NCBI RefSeq assembly: GCF_001746415.1 | Contig: NZ_MEHJ01000001.1 | Coordinates: forward strand, 1,799,001-1,863,000 | Direction of reading: 5' to 3' | Origin: Streptomyces agglomeratus | GTDB taxonomy: Bacteria; Actinomycetota; Actinomycetes; Streptomycetales; Streptomycetaceae | Length of the DNA: 64,000 bases | Shown here: positions 43,065-51,865 of the stretch, one piece after another | Layout: every line of letters starts with the position of its first letter | Position numbering within the stretch: the stretch's first letter is position 1 | Notes under the pieces: model-generated | The model's input: the letters and a program-made list of their open reading frames with translations, nothing else | Told to the model about the DNA's origin: nothing | Databases searched by the model: none | Position numbers and translations under genes: made by a program

Positions 43065-44059
43065 GTGACCTTCTCCGTTCGTACGGATACGGGTTCCGGC
43101 ACGGACCGCCGGGCCGTGCGGCCCGGTTCCCGCGACGGGCGCGGCCACAGGCCCACCGGCCGGAAGACCATGACCGCGATGAGCACCGCGCCGAAGGCGA
43201 AGTACCGGTTGTCCTCGATGCCGCGGAGCAGCTCGGGCACCAGGCTGATGCACACGGCTCCGACGACGACTCCCCGGGAGCTGCCCATGCCGCCGAGCAC
43301 CACGGCCATCAGGACCAGCGCGGACTGGATGAAGCGGAAACTCTCCGGCGAGACGGCGGACATCTGCGCGGCGAAGAGCACCCCGGCCAGACCGCCCCAC
43401 ACCGCACCGGCGCTGTACGCCGCGAGCTTGACGCGGTACGTGTGGACGCCCATGGCTTCGGCGGCGTCCTCGTCCTCGCGGATGAAGCTCCACGCCCGGC
43501 CGAGCCGGGACCGGTCGAGCCGGCCGGCGAGCAGCACGGCGACCGCCACCAGGACCAGGACGGTGTAGTAGAGCCCCACCGGGTCGTCGAGGCCGAGGCC
43601 GAAGAAGGACAGGCCCGGAATCCCGTAGATGCCGGACGGTCCGCCGGTGATCTCCAGGTTGTTGGCCAGGATGCGGATGATCTCGCCGAAGCCCAGTGTC
43701 ACGATGGCGAGGTAGTCGGTGCGCAGCCGCAGGGTGGGCAGGCCGATCAGGATGCCGGCGAGCAGGGTCACCGCGACGACCACCGGAACCGTCTGCACCA
43801 GTGAGAGCCCGTACTGGGTGGAAAGCACCCCGCTGGTGTAGGCGCCCACCGCGAAGAAGGCGGCGAAGCCGAGGTCGAGCAGCCCGCAGTAGCCGACCAC
43901 GATGTTGAGACCGATGGCGAGCATCACGAAGATCGCGGCGCTCGTCATGACGTTGAGGGAGTAGGGCGTGGCGATGAGGAGCGGGGCGAGCGCGGCGGCC
44001 GCCAGGCCGAGCGGGCCCACCGCGCGGCTCTGCGCGAAGCGCCGTAGTGCGAGGTTCAT
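43061..44059 (-). CDS. livM: LivM-type ABC transporter permease
   Basis: 332 residues from ATG 44059. About nine hydrophobic spans and the LivM signature GLNIVVGYCGLLDLGFAAFFAVGAY in two overlapping parts near residue 60, with LGFGEIIRILANNLEITGGPSG in the cytoplasmic loop that contacts the ATPases. Forms the membrane channel with LivH. Short overlaps on both sides place it firmly in the transporter operon. Confidence 0.93.
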   Translation of the reverse strand: MNLALRRFAQSRAVGPLGLAAAALAPLLIATPYSLNVMTSAAIFVMLAIGLNIVVGYCGLLDLGFAAFFAVGAYTSGVLSTQYGLSLVQTVPVVVAVTLLAGILIGLPTLRLRTDYLAIVTLGFGEIIRILANNLEITGGPSGIYGIPGLSFFGLGLDDPVGLYYTVLVLVAVAVLLAGRLDRSRLGRAWSFIREDEDAAEAMGVHTYRVKLAAYSAGAVWGGLAGVLFAAQMSAVSPESFRFIQSALVLMAVVLGGMGSSRGVVVGAVCISLVPELLRGIEDNRYFAFGAVLIAVMVFRPVGLWPRPSREPGRTARRSVPEPVSVRTEKVT

Positions 44060-44949
44060 ACGCGTTCCTGCTCTCGGGCGCCGAGCAGGCCGGTGGGCCG
44101 GACGCTCAGCAGGAGGATGAGGAAGCCGAAGGCGAAGACGTCGCGCCATTCACCGCCGAGCCAGTACGAGCCGAAGGACTCGAGGAGGCCGAGGACCAGG
44201 CCGCCGAGCATCGTGCCCTTCAGGTTCCCGATCCCGCCGATGACGGCCGCGGTGAACGCCTTGAGGCCGATGATGAAGCCCATCAGGAAGTCGACCTTCC
44301 CGTAGAAGACGCCGACCATGACGCCCGCCGCCCCGGCGAGCGCCGAGCCGACGAAGAAGACCCTTGAGATGACCTTGTCGACGTCGATGCCCATCAGCCG
44401 GGCGGCCTTCTGGTCCAGGGCCACGGCCCGGATCGCCCGGCCGTCGCGGCTGCGGTTGATCCAGGCGTCCAGGCCGAGCATCAGGGCGATCGCCACGCCC
44501 ATCAGGAGCAGTTGCTGGGGGGTGAAGCGCGCCCCGAACAGGGTGAGTGCCTCACCGTCCAGGCGCAGCGGGTAGACCTGCGGGTTGGGTCCGGCGGCGA
44601 TGCGCACGCCGTACTCGACGACGAACGAGGCGCCGACGGCCGTGATCAGCAGCGAGAGTCTCGGTGCCTGGCGCAGCGGGCGGTAGGCCACCCGCTCGAT
44701 GGCCACTCCTGCCAGTCCGGTCGCCAGCGAGACCACCACGAGCACCACCAGGAGCGCGAGCACCGGGAGGGTGGCCGGGAACGCGCCGAGCGCGGTGAGC
44801 AGCCACAGTCCGAAGAAGGCTCCCAGCATGTACAGGTCGCCGTGGGCGAAGTTGAGCAGCCTGATGACCCCGTAGACCAGGCTGTAGCCCAGGGCTATGA
44901 GGGAGTAGAACGCCCCGACGAAGAGGCCGTCCCAGATGAGTTGCGCCAT
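44056..44949 (-). CDS. livH: LivH-type ABC transporter permease
   Basis: 297 residues from ATG 44949. Eight or so spans; LivH hallmarks are LIALGYSLVYGVIRLLNFAH followed by GDLYMLGAF near the N-terminus, and the loop KAFTAAVIGGIGNLKGTMLG near residue 225-245. Partner of LivM. It lies nine bases after the binding-protein gene. Confidence 0.93.
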   Translation of the reverse strand: MAQLIWDGLFVGAFYSLIALGYSLVYGVIRLLNFAHGDLYMLGAFFGLWLLTALGAFPATLPVLALLVVLVVVSLATGLAGVAIERVAYRPLRQAPRLSLLITAVGASFVVEYGVRIAAGPNPQVYPLRLDGEALTLFGARFTPQQLLLMGVAIALMLGLDAWINRSRDGRAIRAVALDQKAARLMGIDVDKVISRVFFVGSALAGAAGVMVGVFYGKVDFLMGFIIGLKAFTAAVIGGIGNLKGTMLGGLVLGLLESFGSYWLGGEWRDVFAFGFLILLLSVRPTGLLGAREQERV

Positions 44950-44958
44950 GGGTCGCCG

Positions 44959-46119
44959 CTACTTCCCGCTGTCCGCGAGGACGAACCGGCCGCCGCGCCG
45001 CTCCAGGACCACGAAGCCGCCCTGGGAGAGCGTGTGGTCCTTCGTGAAGGTCAGCGGGCCGGAGAAGAGCGGGAAGCCCTTGAGGCCCTCCAGCTCCGCG
45101 ACCACGTCGGCCGATTCGGTGGAGCCGGCCTTCCCGATCGCTTCGGCCGCGACCCGCACGGCGTCGTAGGACTGGGTGGAGAACGGGCCGGGCCGGGCTC
45201 CGAACTTCTTGCGGTACGCGGCGACCCACTTCTCGCCGCCCTTGATCGTGTCGGGGGTCTGCGTCATGGTCGCGAGCACGCCGTCGGCGTTGCCGCTGCC
45301 GGCGATCTTCGCGAGGGAGTCGCTGACGGCGCCGTCCGCCACCATGATCGTGCCCTTGTAACCGGCCTGCCGCAGCTGGCGGACGAGCAGGCCGCCCTCC
45401 TTGTCGTACCCCGTCCAGTAGACGAAGTCGGGCTTCTCGTCGAGCAGGGCGCCCACGACGCCGCTGTAGTCGCTCTCGCCCGGGGTGAGGGACAGGGCCG
45501 CCACCTGCTCGGGTCCGCCGTCCTTCTTGAGGCGCGGGCCCATCAGTGTGGCGATGTTCTTGGCGTAGCTGGTGCTGTCGTGCACCACCGCCACGCGGCC
45601 GGCCTTCTTGTCCTCCATCCAGGCCAGGGCGGCGTCGGCCTGCTGGGTGCCCGTTCCGTTGATCAGGAAGGTGCTCTTGATGCCTTGCTGGTACAGCTCG
45701 TCGGAGTTGGCCGCCGGGATGACCATCGGGATCTTGGCCTTGGCGAAGACCGGCAGGGTCGGCAGGGTCGCACCCGAGCAGTATCCGCCGACGGAGACCG
45801 CGACTTTCGCGGTGACGAGCTTGTTGGCCGCGGCGACCGCCGTCTTGGGGTCGCACGCGTCGTCCTCGACCCGCAGCTCCAGATCGCGGCCGAGTACGCC
45901 GCCCTTGGCGTTGATCTCGTCGATGGCGAGCTGGGCGCCGTTCTTCATGTACGGGCCGATGTCGGCGCTGGTCCCGGACATCGGGACGGCCATGCCGAGG
46001 ATGACCGGGCCGTCCTGTCCGGCGCCGTCGTCACTCCCGGCCAGGAGACCCTGGCTGCATCCGGACACCAGCAACCCGGCCATCGCCGTCACGGCGGCCA
46101 GCAGCGTCTTCCTGCTCAT
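44959..46119 (-). CDS. livK: LivK-type substrate-binding lipoprotein
   Basis: 386 residues from ATG 46119 (GGAGAG ten bases upstream; ATG 46137 is an alternative). A lipoprotein signal ends in lipobox LLVSGC with Cys21. The type-I periplasmic fold shows GMAVPMSGTSADIGPYMKNG and two-lobe features (VGGYCSGATLPTLPVFAKAK, FSTQSYDAVRVAAEA). It captures the ligand outside the membrane and delivers it to LivHM. First gene of a complete five-gene importer inside a biosynthetic cluster. Ligand could be a branched-chain or aromatic amino acid or a related precursor. Confidence 0.92.
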   Translation of the reverse strand: MSRKTLLAAVTAMAGLLVSGCSQGLLAGSDDGAGQDGPVILGMAVPMSGTSADIGPYMKNGAQLAIDEINAKGGVLGRDLELRVEDDACDPKTAVAAANKLVTAKVAVSVGGYCSGATLPTLPVFAKAKIPMVIPAANSDELYQQGIKSTFLINGTGTQQADAALAWMEDKKAGRVAVVHDSTSYAKNIATLMGPRLKKDGGPEQVAALSLTPGESDYSGVVGALLDEKPDFVYWTGYDKEGGLLVRQLRQAGYKGTIMVADGAVSDSLAKIAGSGNADGVLATMTQTPDTIKGGEKWVAAYRKKFGARPGPFSTQSYDAVRVAAEAIGKAGSTESADVVAELEGLKGFPLFSGPLTFTKDHTLSQGGFVVLERRGGRFVLADSGK

Positions 46120-46157
46120 GTGGAAACAACTCTCCATTGTCGTACGGCGTGTGGTGT

Positions 46158-47342
46158 TCACTGCGTGGGTGCCGGGGGTGTGTGCCGCGCCGGTGCCGGT
46201 GCCCCGGCCGGCCGCTGCCCGTGGACGGCCGCCAGCTCCTTGAGCACCGAGGCCGTCCTGTCGAGCGCGGCGGCGAGGTAGGCCGGGTCGTGTCCGTGGG
46301 CGATCCGCAGATGCCCCTCCGTGCCGAAGTGGGCTCCCGCGCCGACCAGTACGTCGCCCCGCGCGCGCAGCGTCTCGGCGACCTGACGGCTCGGCAGGTC
46401 GAGGTGGTAGGCGACGAACCCCAGGGCGGTGGCCGGGGGCGGGACGTACGACACCAGGTCCCCGTGCGCCGTCACCCAGTCGTCGAGCCAGGTCCTGCTC
46501 TCGCGGATCAGGTTCCGGTACCGGTGTGTCAGACGGGTGCGGTTGCGCTCGGTCAGCGCGATCTCCGCGAGCGCCATGGAGACGGAGCCGGTGGACACGG
46601 TGGCGTACTCGTGGCGCCGCCACAGGTCCGTGAGGGCCTCCCTGGGGGCGACCAGCCAGCCGACGCGCAGACCCGGCATGCCGAATGCCTTGGACAGGCT
46701 GCCGACGCAGATCACCCGCTCGTAACGGCCCCAGAAGCTGGACGTGACGGCGTCGGTGAGGAGTTCGGTGCCCCGGTGCACCTCGTCGGCGAGGATCCAG
46801 GCGCCCGCCTCGGCGGCGATCGCCACGATCTCGTCCATCTCCTGCTCGGTGAGGATCGTGCCGGTCGGGTTGTTCGGGTTCGTGAGGGCGATGAGCCGGG
46901 TCCCGGGGCCCACGGCCGCGCGCAGCGCCTCCAGGTCGGGGCGCCAGCCTGCGGCCGCCGTGGAGTGGATCTCCTCCACGCGGGCTCCCGCGTTCACGGC
47001 GCAGCCCCAGACCTGGCGGTAGCCGGGCGCGAAGGTCACCACGTGGTCGCCGGGACGCACCAGCGCGTCGATGGCGATGGAGTTGGCCTCGGCGGCGCCG
47101 ACCGTGACGATCACGTCGTCCGGCTGCCCGCAGTGGTGCTCCGCGATGAGCTCCCGCAGCCGCTCCTGTCCCCGCTCGGGCGGGTAGTGCAGCGGGGTGT
47201 CCAGCAGGTGGTCGAGTACGTCCTCGCCGTCCAGGAGTTCGCGGACGGTGACCGGCCGGCACCCGCTGTCGGCAAGGCTGTACTGTGCGGCTCCGTCGTC
47301 GAGCGACTGCCATTCGAGGAGCTCGAACGGGGCATAGTCCAT
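46158..47342 (-). CDS. Class I/II PLP aminotransferase
   Basis: 394 residues from ATG 47342 (GAGGAAG upstream); a longer frame to 47438 is non-native-looking Pro/Arg-rich sequence. PLP features: TVGAAEANSIAIDALVRPGD, ALTNPNNPTGTILTEQE, ILADEVHRG (Asp pairing PLP), and Schiff-base Lys in CVGSLSKAFGMPGLRVGWLV. Distinct from HpgT, so it serves another step, for example amino-acid activation or a 2-oxoacid/amino-acid exchange around the oxygenase products. Substrate not predictable. Confidence 0.9.
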   Translation of the reverse strand: MDYAPFELLEWQSLDDGAAQYSLADSGCRPVTVRELLDGEDVLDHLLDTPLHYPPERGQERLRELIAEHHCGQPDDVIVTVGAAEANSIAIDALVRPGDHVVTFAPGYRQVWGCAVNAGARVEEIHSTAAAGWRPDLEALRAAVGPGTRLIALTNPNNPTGTILTEQEMDEIVAIAAEAGAWILADEVHRGTELLTDAVTSSFWGRYERVICVGSLSKAFGMPGLRVGWLVAPREALTDLWRRHEYATVSTGSVSMALAEIALTERNRTRLTHRYRNLIRESRTWLDDWVTAHGDLVSYVPPPATALGFVAYHLDLPSRQVAETLRARGDVLVGAGAHFGTEGHLRIAHGHDPAYLAAALDRTASVLKELAAVHGQRPAGAPAPARHTPPAPTQ

Positions 47343-47397
47343 GGGTGCTTCCTCGGAACGTGGCGGGGTGGGTCGGGGGTTACCAGGCACTGGGGGG

Positions 47398-48387
47398 CTA
47401 CCAGGCACTGTCGGTCTTCTTCGGATCGCGCTCGACAACCGGGTCGAGGATCTCGTCGATCTGCTTCATGAGGTCGGCGTCGAGCGTGGCTTCGGCGGCC
47501 ACCACGTTGTTGCGGACCTGCTGGGGGCGGGACGCCCCGACCACGGCCGCGGCGACGTTGGGGTTCTGAAGGGTCCAGGCGATGGCGAGCTGAGCCCTGG
47601 TCAGGCCGGCCTCACGGGCCAGGGGGGCCAGCCGCTGCACCCGCTCCAGAACGTCGTCGCGCAGGAACCCGGCGACCCACTGGGCGCCGTTCGCGTCGGC
47701 CGCGCGCGAGCCCGCGGGAGCCGGACGGCCCGGCAGGTACTTGCCGCTCAGCACGCCCTGCGCGACGGGCGACCAGACCATCTGGCTCAGGCCCTCCTGC
47801 TCGCAGAGCGGGACGACCTCCTCCTCGATCACGCGCCACAGCATCGAGTACTGCGGCTGGCTGGCCACGAAGCGTTCGAGTCCGAGTTCGTCGGCGAGGC
47901 GCAGCGCCTGCCGGATCTCGTCGGCCGTCCACTCGGAGACACCGATGTAGAGGACCTTGCCCTGCCTGATCAGGTCGTCGAAGGCCCTGAGCGTCTCGGC
48001 CAGCGGAGTGTCCCGGTCGAAACGGTGCGCGTAGTAGATGTCCAGGTAGTCGGTGCCCAGCCGGCGCAGGGATCCGTGCGCCGACTCCATGATGTGCTTG
48101 CGGGACAGTCCCCGGTCGTTGGGGCCGCTGCCGACCGGGAGGCACACCTTCGTGGAGATCTCCAGGGATTCCCGGCGGTGGCCCTTGAGCGCGCGGCCGA
48201 GGACCTCCTCGGCCCTGGTCCCGGCGTAGACGTCCGCCGTGTCGAAGGTGGTGATGCCCACGTCGAGGGCGGCGGCGACGCACTCGGCGGCCGTGTCCTC
48301 GTCGATCTGGGAGCCGTGGGTCAGCCAGTTGCCGTACGCGATCCGGCTGACCTTCAGTCCGCTGTTGCCGAGCCTGCTGAATTCCAT
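47398..48387 (-). CDS. Aldo-keto reductase (voltage-gated K-channel beta-subunit-like)
   Basis: 329 residues; ATG overlaps the preceding TGA by one base (TGATG). The TIM-barrel tetrad is readable: Asp in TTFDTADVYAGTRAEEVLG (with Tyr five residues later), Lys in ISTKVCLP, His in IYYAHRFDRDTP. NADPH motif near GASRPQQVRNNVVAAEATL. It would reduce a ketone or aldehyde. Translational coupling with the molybdopterin enzyme suggests consecutive redox steps. Confidence 0.92.
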   Translation of the reverse strand: MEFSRLGNSGLKVSRIAYGNWLTHGSQIDEDTAAECVAAALDVGITTFDTADVYAGTRAEEVLGRALKGHRRESLEISTKVCLPVGSGPNDRGLSRKHIMESAHGSLRRLGTDYLDIYYAHRFDRDTPLAETLRAFDDLIRQGKVLYIGVSEWTADEIRQALRLADELGLERFVASQPQYSMLWRVIEEEVVPLCEQEGLSQMVWSPVAQGVLSGKYLPGRPAPAGSRAADANGAQWVAGFLRDDVLERVQRLAPLAREAGLTRAQLAIAWTLQNPNVAAAVVGASRPQQVRNNVVAAEATLDADLMKQIDEILDPVVERDPKKTDSAW

Positions 48388-50465
48388 CAGTCCTCGTCTC
48401 TGCTCGGGCGGTCGATCGGTTCGACCTCCACCCGGTTGTCGTGAAAGACGGCTCCGCCGCCCATGTCCGCGTCGCGCTCCTCGGTCGTGGCGTTGACGCC
48501 GAAACCGTCGTGGAGCTTCGGCCAGTGGCCCTTGGGGCTCGATGCCACGCCGGGCCGGACCGTGTCGTCGACGCGGGCCGCTGCCGTGAAGGAACCGCGG
48601 GCGTTGAAGACCCGTACCGGGTCGCCCGCCGTGATGCCCCGTGCGGCGGCGTCGAGGGGGTGCAGGACCACGTACGGGTCACCGGCCCGGCGCCGCAGCT
48701 TGGGCTTGTTGCCGAACACCGTGTTGAGGAAGAAGTGCGAGGCTCCGGAGAGCAGCACCAGGGGGTAGCGGCCGGCCAGCTCCGGATCCGACACCTCACG
48801 GGCGGGCGTGAAGCCGGCCAGGGGGTCCAGGCCCTCGGCCGCGGCCCGCTCCGACAGGAACTCCAGCTTGCCCGAGGGGGTGGGGAACCCGTCCTTGTAC
48901 GGGGCGAAGGAGGCGGGATAGGCGAGCCGGGCCCAGCCGTTCTTGCGCAGGTGCTCCAGGGTGATCCCCTCCAGTGAGGGGTGTTCGGAGTCCAGCAGCT
49001 GCCGCGCCAGTTCCTCGTCCGAGTCGTACAGGCTCGGCTCCGTGAGCCCCATGTGGCGGGCCAGCCGGCGGAAGGTCTCGGTCGTCGACAGGCACTCGCC
49101 CGGCGGGGGTACGGCCGGCTCGTTCCAGGTGAGGTAGAGGTGGCCGTAGCCGTCGTGCAGGTCCATGTGCTCCGGCTGCATGGTGGCCGGGAGCACGAGG
49201 TCGGCGTAGTCGGCGGTGTCCGTCTGGAAGTGGTCCATGACGACGGTGAAGAGGTCCTCCCGCTCCAGGCCCCGGCGGATCCGGTTCTGGTCCGGCGAGC
49301 TGGCCACCGGGTTCGCCCCGTACACCACCAGCGCCTTGACCGGCGGGTCCGCCGCTTCGAGCAGTCCTTCGGCCAGCCGCGTCATGGACAGGGACCGCAC
49401 CGGGCCCGGTCGCAGGTCGTCGCGGTACAGCGCCTCGCGGTTGCCGCCGAAGTACCCGTCGGTCGTGTAGTGCAGGCCGCCGCCGGGCAGCGCCCAGTCG
49501 CCGGTCACGCCGGGAATGCAGGCGAGGGTGCGTACGGCCGTGCCGCCGCCGGCGTGGCGCTGGATGCCCTGCGCCACGCGGATCGCGGTCGGCCGGGTCG
49601 TCGCCAGCCGCTCGCCGAGACTCACGATGACGGCCTCGTCGAGGCCGGTCAGCCGGGCGACACGGGCGGGCGTGAACTCCATGACCCGTTCGCGGAACTG
49701 CTCCCAGCCGACGGTGTGGCGCTCCAGGTACGCGCGGTCCTCGGCGCCCATCGTGACGACGACGTGGAGCAGCCCGAGGGCGAGCGCGGCGTCGGTGCCC
49801 GGCAGGGGGGCCACGTGCTCGTCGGCCTGCTGGGCGGTGCGCGTCCTGACGGGGTCGATCGCCACGACCTGGGCACCGGCCCGGCGGGCCTGCTGGATCG
49901 GCTTCCACAGGTGGTGGCCGGAGCTGAGGGTGTTCGTCCCCCACAGCAGGATGAGCCGGGAGTCGCGCAGGCCCTCCGGGTCGAGGCCCCGGCTGGTGCC
50001 GAGGGTGTATTCGAGCCCCGCGAGACCGGCGATCGAGCAGATGGTCATGTCGTGCTCCGACGCACCGAGCACGTTCCAGAGCCTGCTCCCCGCTCTGCCC
50101 TGAAGTCCCTGGAGGAAGCCGAGCGTTCCCGTCCCCTGGTAGGGCCAGATCGCCTCGCCGCCGTAGCGGTCGACGATGCCGGTGAGCCGCTGGGCCATCT
50201 CCGTCAGCGCCTCGTCCCAGGTGATCCGCTCGAACTTCCCCTCCCCCTTGGCGCCGACGCGGCGCAGGGGATACAGAAGACGGTCGGGAGCCCGGGTGTG
50301 CTCGAGGAACTGGTTGACCTTCACGCACAACGCGCCCTGCGTGTACGGGTGGTCGGGGTTTCCCCGCATGTCGACGGCGGCGCCGTTCTCGATCGTCAGC
50401 AGCCAGCTGCAACCGTCCGGGCAGTCCAGCGGGCATGCCCCCGGAACGGTCTTCGACTCGGTCAC
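48387..50465 (-). CDS. Molybdopterin-dependent oxidoreductase (DMSO-reductase superfamily)
   Basis: 692 residues from GTG 50465 (GGAAGAGG upstream). A 4Fe-4S site is formed by Cys11, Cys15, Cys19 and Cys47 (ACPLDCPDGCSW ... GALCVK). Molybdopterin-binding domains follow: LLWGTNTLSSGHHLWKPIQQ, VAIDPVRTRTAQQADEHV, the C-terminal beta-barrel TAGDPVRVFNARGSFTAAAR. No Tat signal, so it is cytoplasmic, unlike most respiratory members. As I recall, a molybdopterin enzyme in the belactosin cluster reduces the nitrocyclopropyl group to the amine. The neighbouring diiron and 2OG genes suggest the same job here. Confidence 0.9.
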   Translation of the reverse strand: MTESKTVPGACPLDCPDGCSWLLTIENGAAVDMRGNPDHPYTQGALCVKVNQFLEHTRAPDRLLYPLRRVGAKGEGKFERITWDEALTEMAQRLTGIVDRYGGEAIWPYQGTGTLGFLQGLQGRAGSRLWNVLGASEHDMTICSIAGLAGLEYTLGTSRGLDPEGLRDSRLILLWGTNTLSSGHHLWKPIQQARRAGAQVVAIDPVRTRTAQQADEHVAPLPGTDAALALGLLHVVVTMGAEDRAYLERHTVGWEQFRERVMEFTPARVARLTGLDEAVIVSLGERLATTRPTAIRVAQGIQRHAGGGTAVRTLACIPGVTGDWALPGGGLHYTTDGYFGGNREALYRDDLRPGPVRSLSMTRLAEGLLEAADPPVKALVVYGANPVASSPDQNRIRRGLEREDLFTVVMDHFQTDTADYADLVLPATMQPEHMDLHDGYGHLYLTWNEPAVPPPGECLSTTETFRRLARHMGLTEPSLYDSDEELARQLLDSEHPSLEGITLEHLRKNGWARLAYPASFAPYKDGFPTPSGKLEFLSERAAAEGLDPLAGFTPAREVSDPELAGRYPLVLLSGASHFFLNTVFGNKPKLRRRAGDPYVVLHPLDAAARGITAGDPVRVFNARGSFTAAARVDDTVRPGVASSPKGHWPKLHDGFGVNATTEERDADMGGGAVFHDNRVEVEPIDRPSRDED

Positions 50466-50559
50466 GCTACCTCTTCCCCCGTTGCTCACCACTGACTGTC
50501 GGTCCCCTCCGGACGGCTGGTGCCGGCCGCCCGGAGGGGGAGGCACATCGCCCCGCTCG

Positions 50560-51816
50560 TTACTCCAGCTCGAGCTCGATCAACGCGGTCGCGTCGAGGA
50601 GCCGCTGGTTGACCTCTTCGTGCGTGTCGGCCTCGACGTACACGTACAGCGCGTCCTGCTGGACGGCGTCCGGCACGGTGACCAGGCGGGCGCCCGGTTC
50701 GAGGACGACCTCGATGTCGAAGACACCGGGGCTCTTCCACGCGTCCTCGAGGCCCTTCACGGACTTGAGGACGCCGGGGACCGAGGGGCACACGGCGCGG
50801 TAGCCGGCGTAGCCCTTGCGGCGCGGCTCGATCTCGGGGCGGTGCCCCAGCGCGATCTCGATGGCCGCGCCCATCAGGTCGACGCCCAGCGAACGGGCGA
50901 TGATCTGCGGGACCCGCTGGCCGGCGGGGCGGGGGTGCAGTTCGAGCAGTCGGGGTCCCCTGCTGGTCATCCGCATCTCGGCGTGCACGACCGCGAAGTC
51001 CAGGCCGAAGCCCTTGATGGTCGCCTCGTTGGCCGCGAACGCCTCGGCGACGGTCTGCTCCGGGAAGGCGGTCGGGGTGATGAACTCGACCTCCGGGAAG
51101 ATCGGGCCGGGCATCAGTTCCGGGTTGTCGGAGATGTTGTGGAAGAGGATCTCCCCGTCGAAGACCAGGGCGTCCACCGTGACTTCGAGACCATCGAGGT
51201 ACTCCTCGACCACGAGGTCCGCGCAGTCGCTGAGGTTGAGGCCCACCTCGCGCGCCTTGGTGAAGGCGGCCTCCACCTCGGACTCCTGGTGCGCCAGGAC
51301 CACACCCGCGCTGCCGGTGCCGTACGTGGGCTTGATGACGACCGGGTAGCCGATCTTCGCGGTGGCTTCGAGGGCCTCTTCCAGGGTGTGCACGAGGATG
51401 CTGGCCGCCGACGGCAGGCCGAGCTCCGCGAACCGCTCGCGCATGGCGTTCTTGTCCCGCAGGGCGGCGGCCATCGACGGGGAGGGGCCGTTCAGTCCGA
51501 GCTTCTCGGCGACGTGGGCCATGACCGGCACCGCGCTGTCGAAGGTGGTGATGATCCCCTCGACGCCCTGCTCACGGCAGAAGTCGGCCACGGCGGCGAC
51601 GGTGGCGTCGAAGTCCGTGTAGTTCTCGACCGAGAGAGGCAGGATCTCGTCGCAGAACTCCTTCTCCCAGGTCACCGCTTCCTTGATCAGGACGGTCCGG
51701 ATACCGCGTTCCCTGGCCGCCTGGAACAGGAGCGGCTTGGACGGGCCCGCGGCCCCGAGGATGAGAAGTGTCCTGCCTTTGAGGGCCGTTGCCTCGTCCG
51801 TGGTGTTCTCGGGCAT
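50560..51816 (-). CDS. ATP-grasp amino-acid/peptide ligase
   Basis: 418 residues, ATG 51816. Pre-ATP-grasp Rossmann-like start (TLLILGAAGPSKPLLFQAA), ATP-lid lysine in GYPVVIKPTYGTGSAGVVLA, DLVVEEYLDGLEVTVDALVF, and the Mg-binding segment VVHAEMRMTSRGPRLLELHP followed by RPAGQRVPQII. This is the carboxylate-amine ligase type of BacD and of dipeptide-forming enzymes in belactosin- and dapdiamide-like pathways. It activates a carboxylate as acyl phosphate and couples an amine. With no NRPS here, it is the best candidate for peptide-bond formation. Confidence 0.92.
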   Translation of the reverse strand: MPENTTDEATALKGRTLLILGAAGPSKPLLFQAARERGIRTVLIKEAVTWEKEFCDEILPLSVENYTDFDATVAAVADFCREQGVEGIITTFDSAVPVMAHVAEKLGLNGPSPSMAAALRDKNAMRERFAELGLPSAASILVHTLEEALEATAKIGYPVVIKPTYGTGSAGVVLAHQESEVEAAFTKAREVGLNLSDCADLVVEEYLDGLEVTVDALVFDGEILFHNISDNPELMPGPIFPEVEFITPTAFPEQTVAEAFAANEATIKGFGLDFAVVHAEMRMTSRGPRLLELHPRPAGQRVPQIIARSLGVDLMGAAIEIALGHRPEIEPRRKGYAGYRAVCPSVPGVLKSVKGLEDAWKSPGVFDIEVVLEPGARLVTVPDAVQQDALYVYVEADTHEEVNQRLLDATALIELELE

Positions 51817-51865
51817 GCGCAGTCATTCCTTCGATGGTGGAGAAAGTGGGGGTACTGAAAAGTCC

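Noticed and set aside
44512..46281. 589-codon plus-strand frame
   Set aside because: Antisense of livH and livK.
47382..47410. Twelve-base direct repeat (TACCAGGCACTG twice) after the aldo-keto reductase
   Set aside because: It duplicates the last codons around the stop; too short and without partners to be an attachment site or operator.
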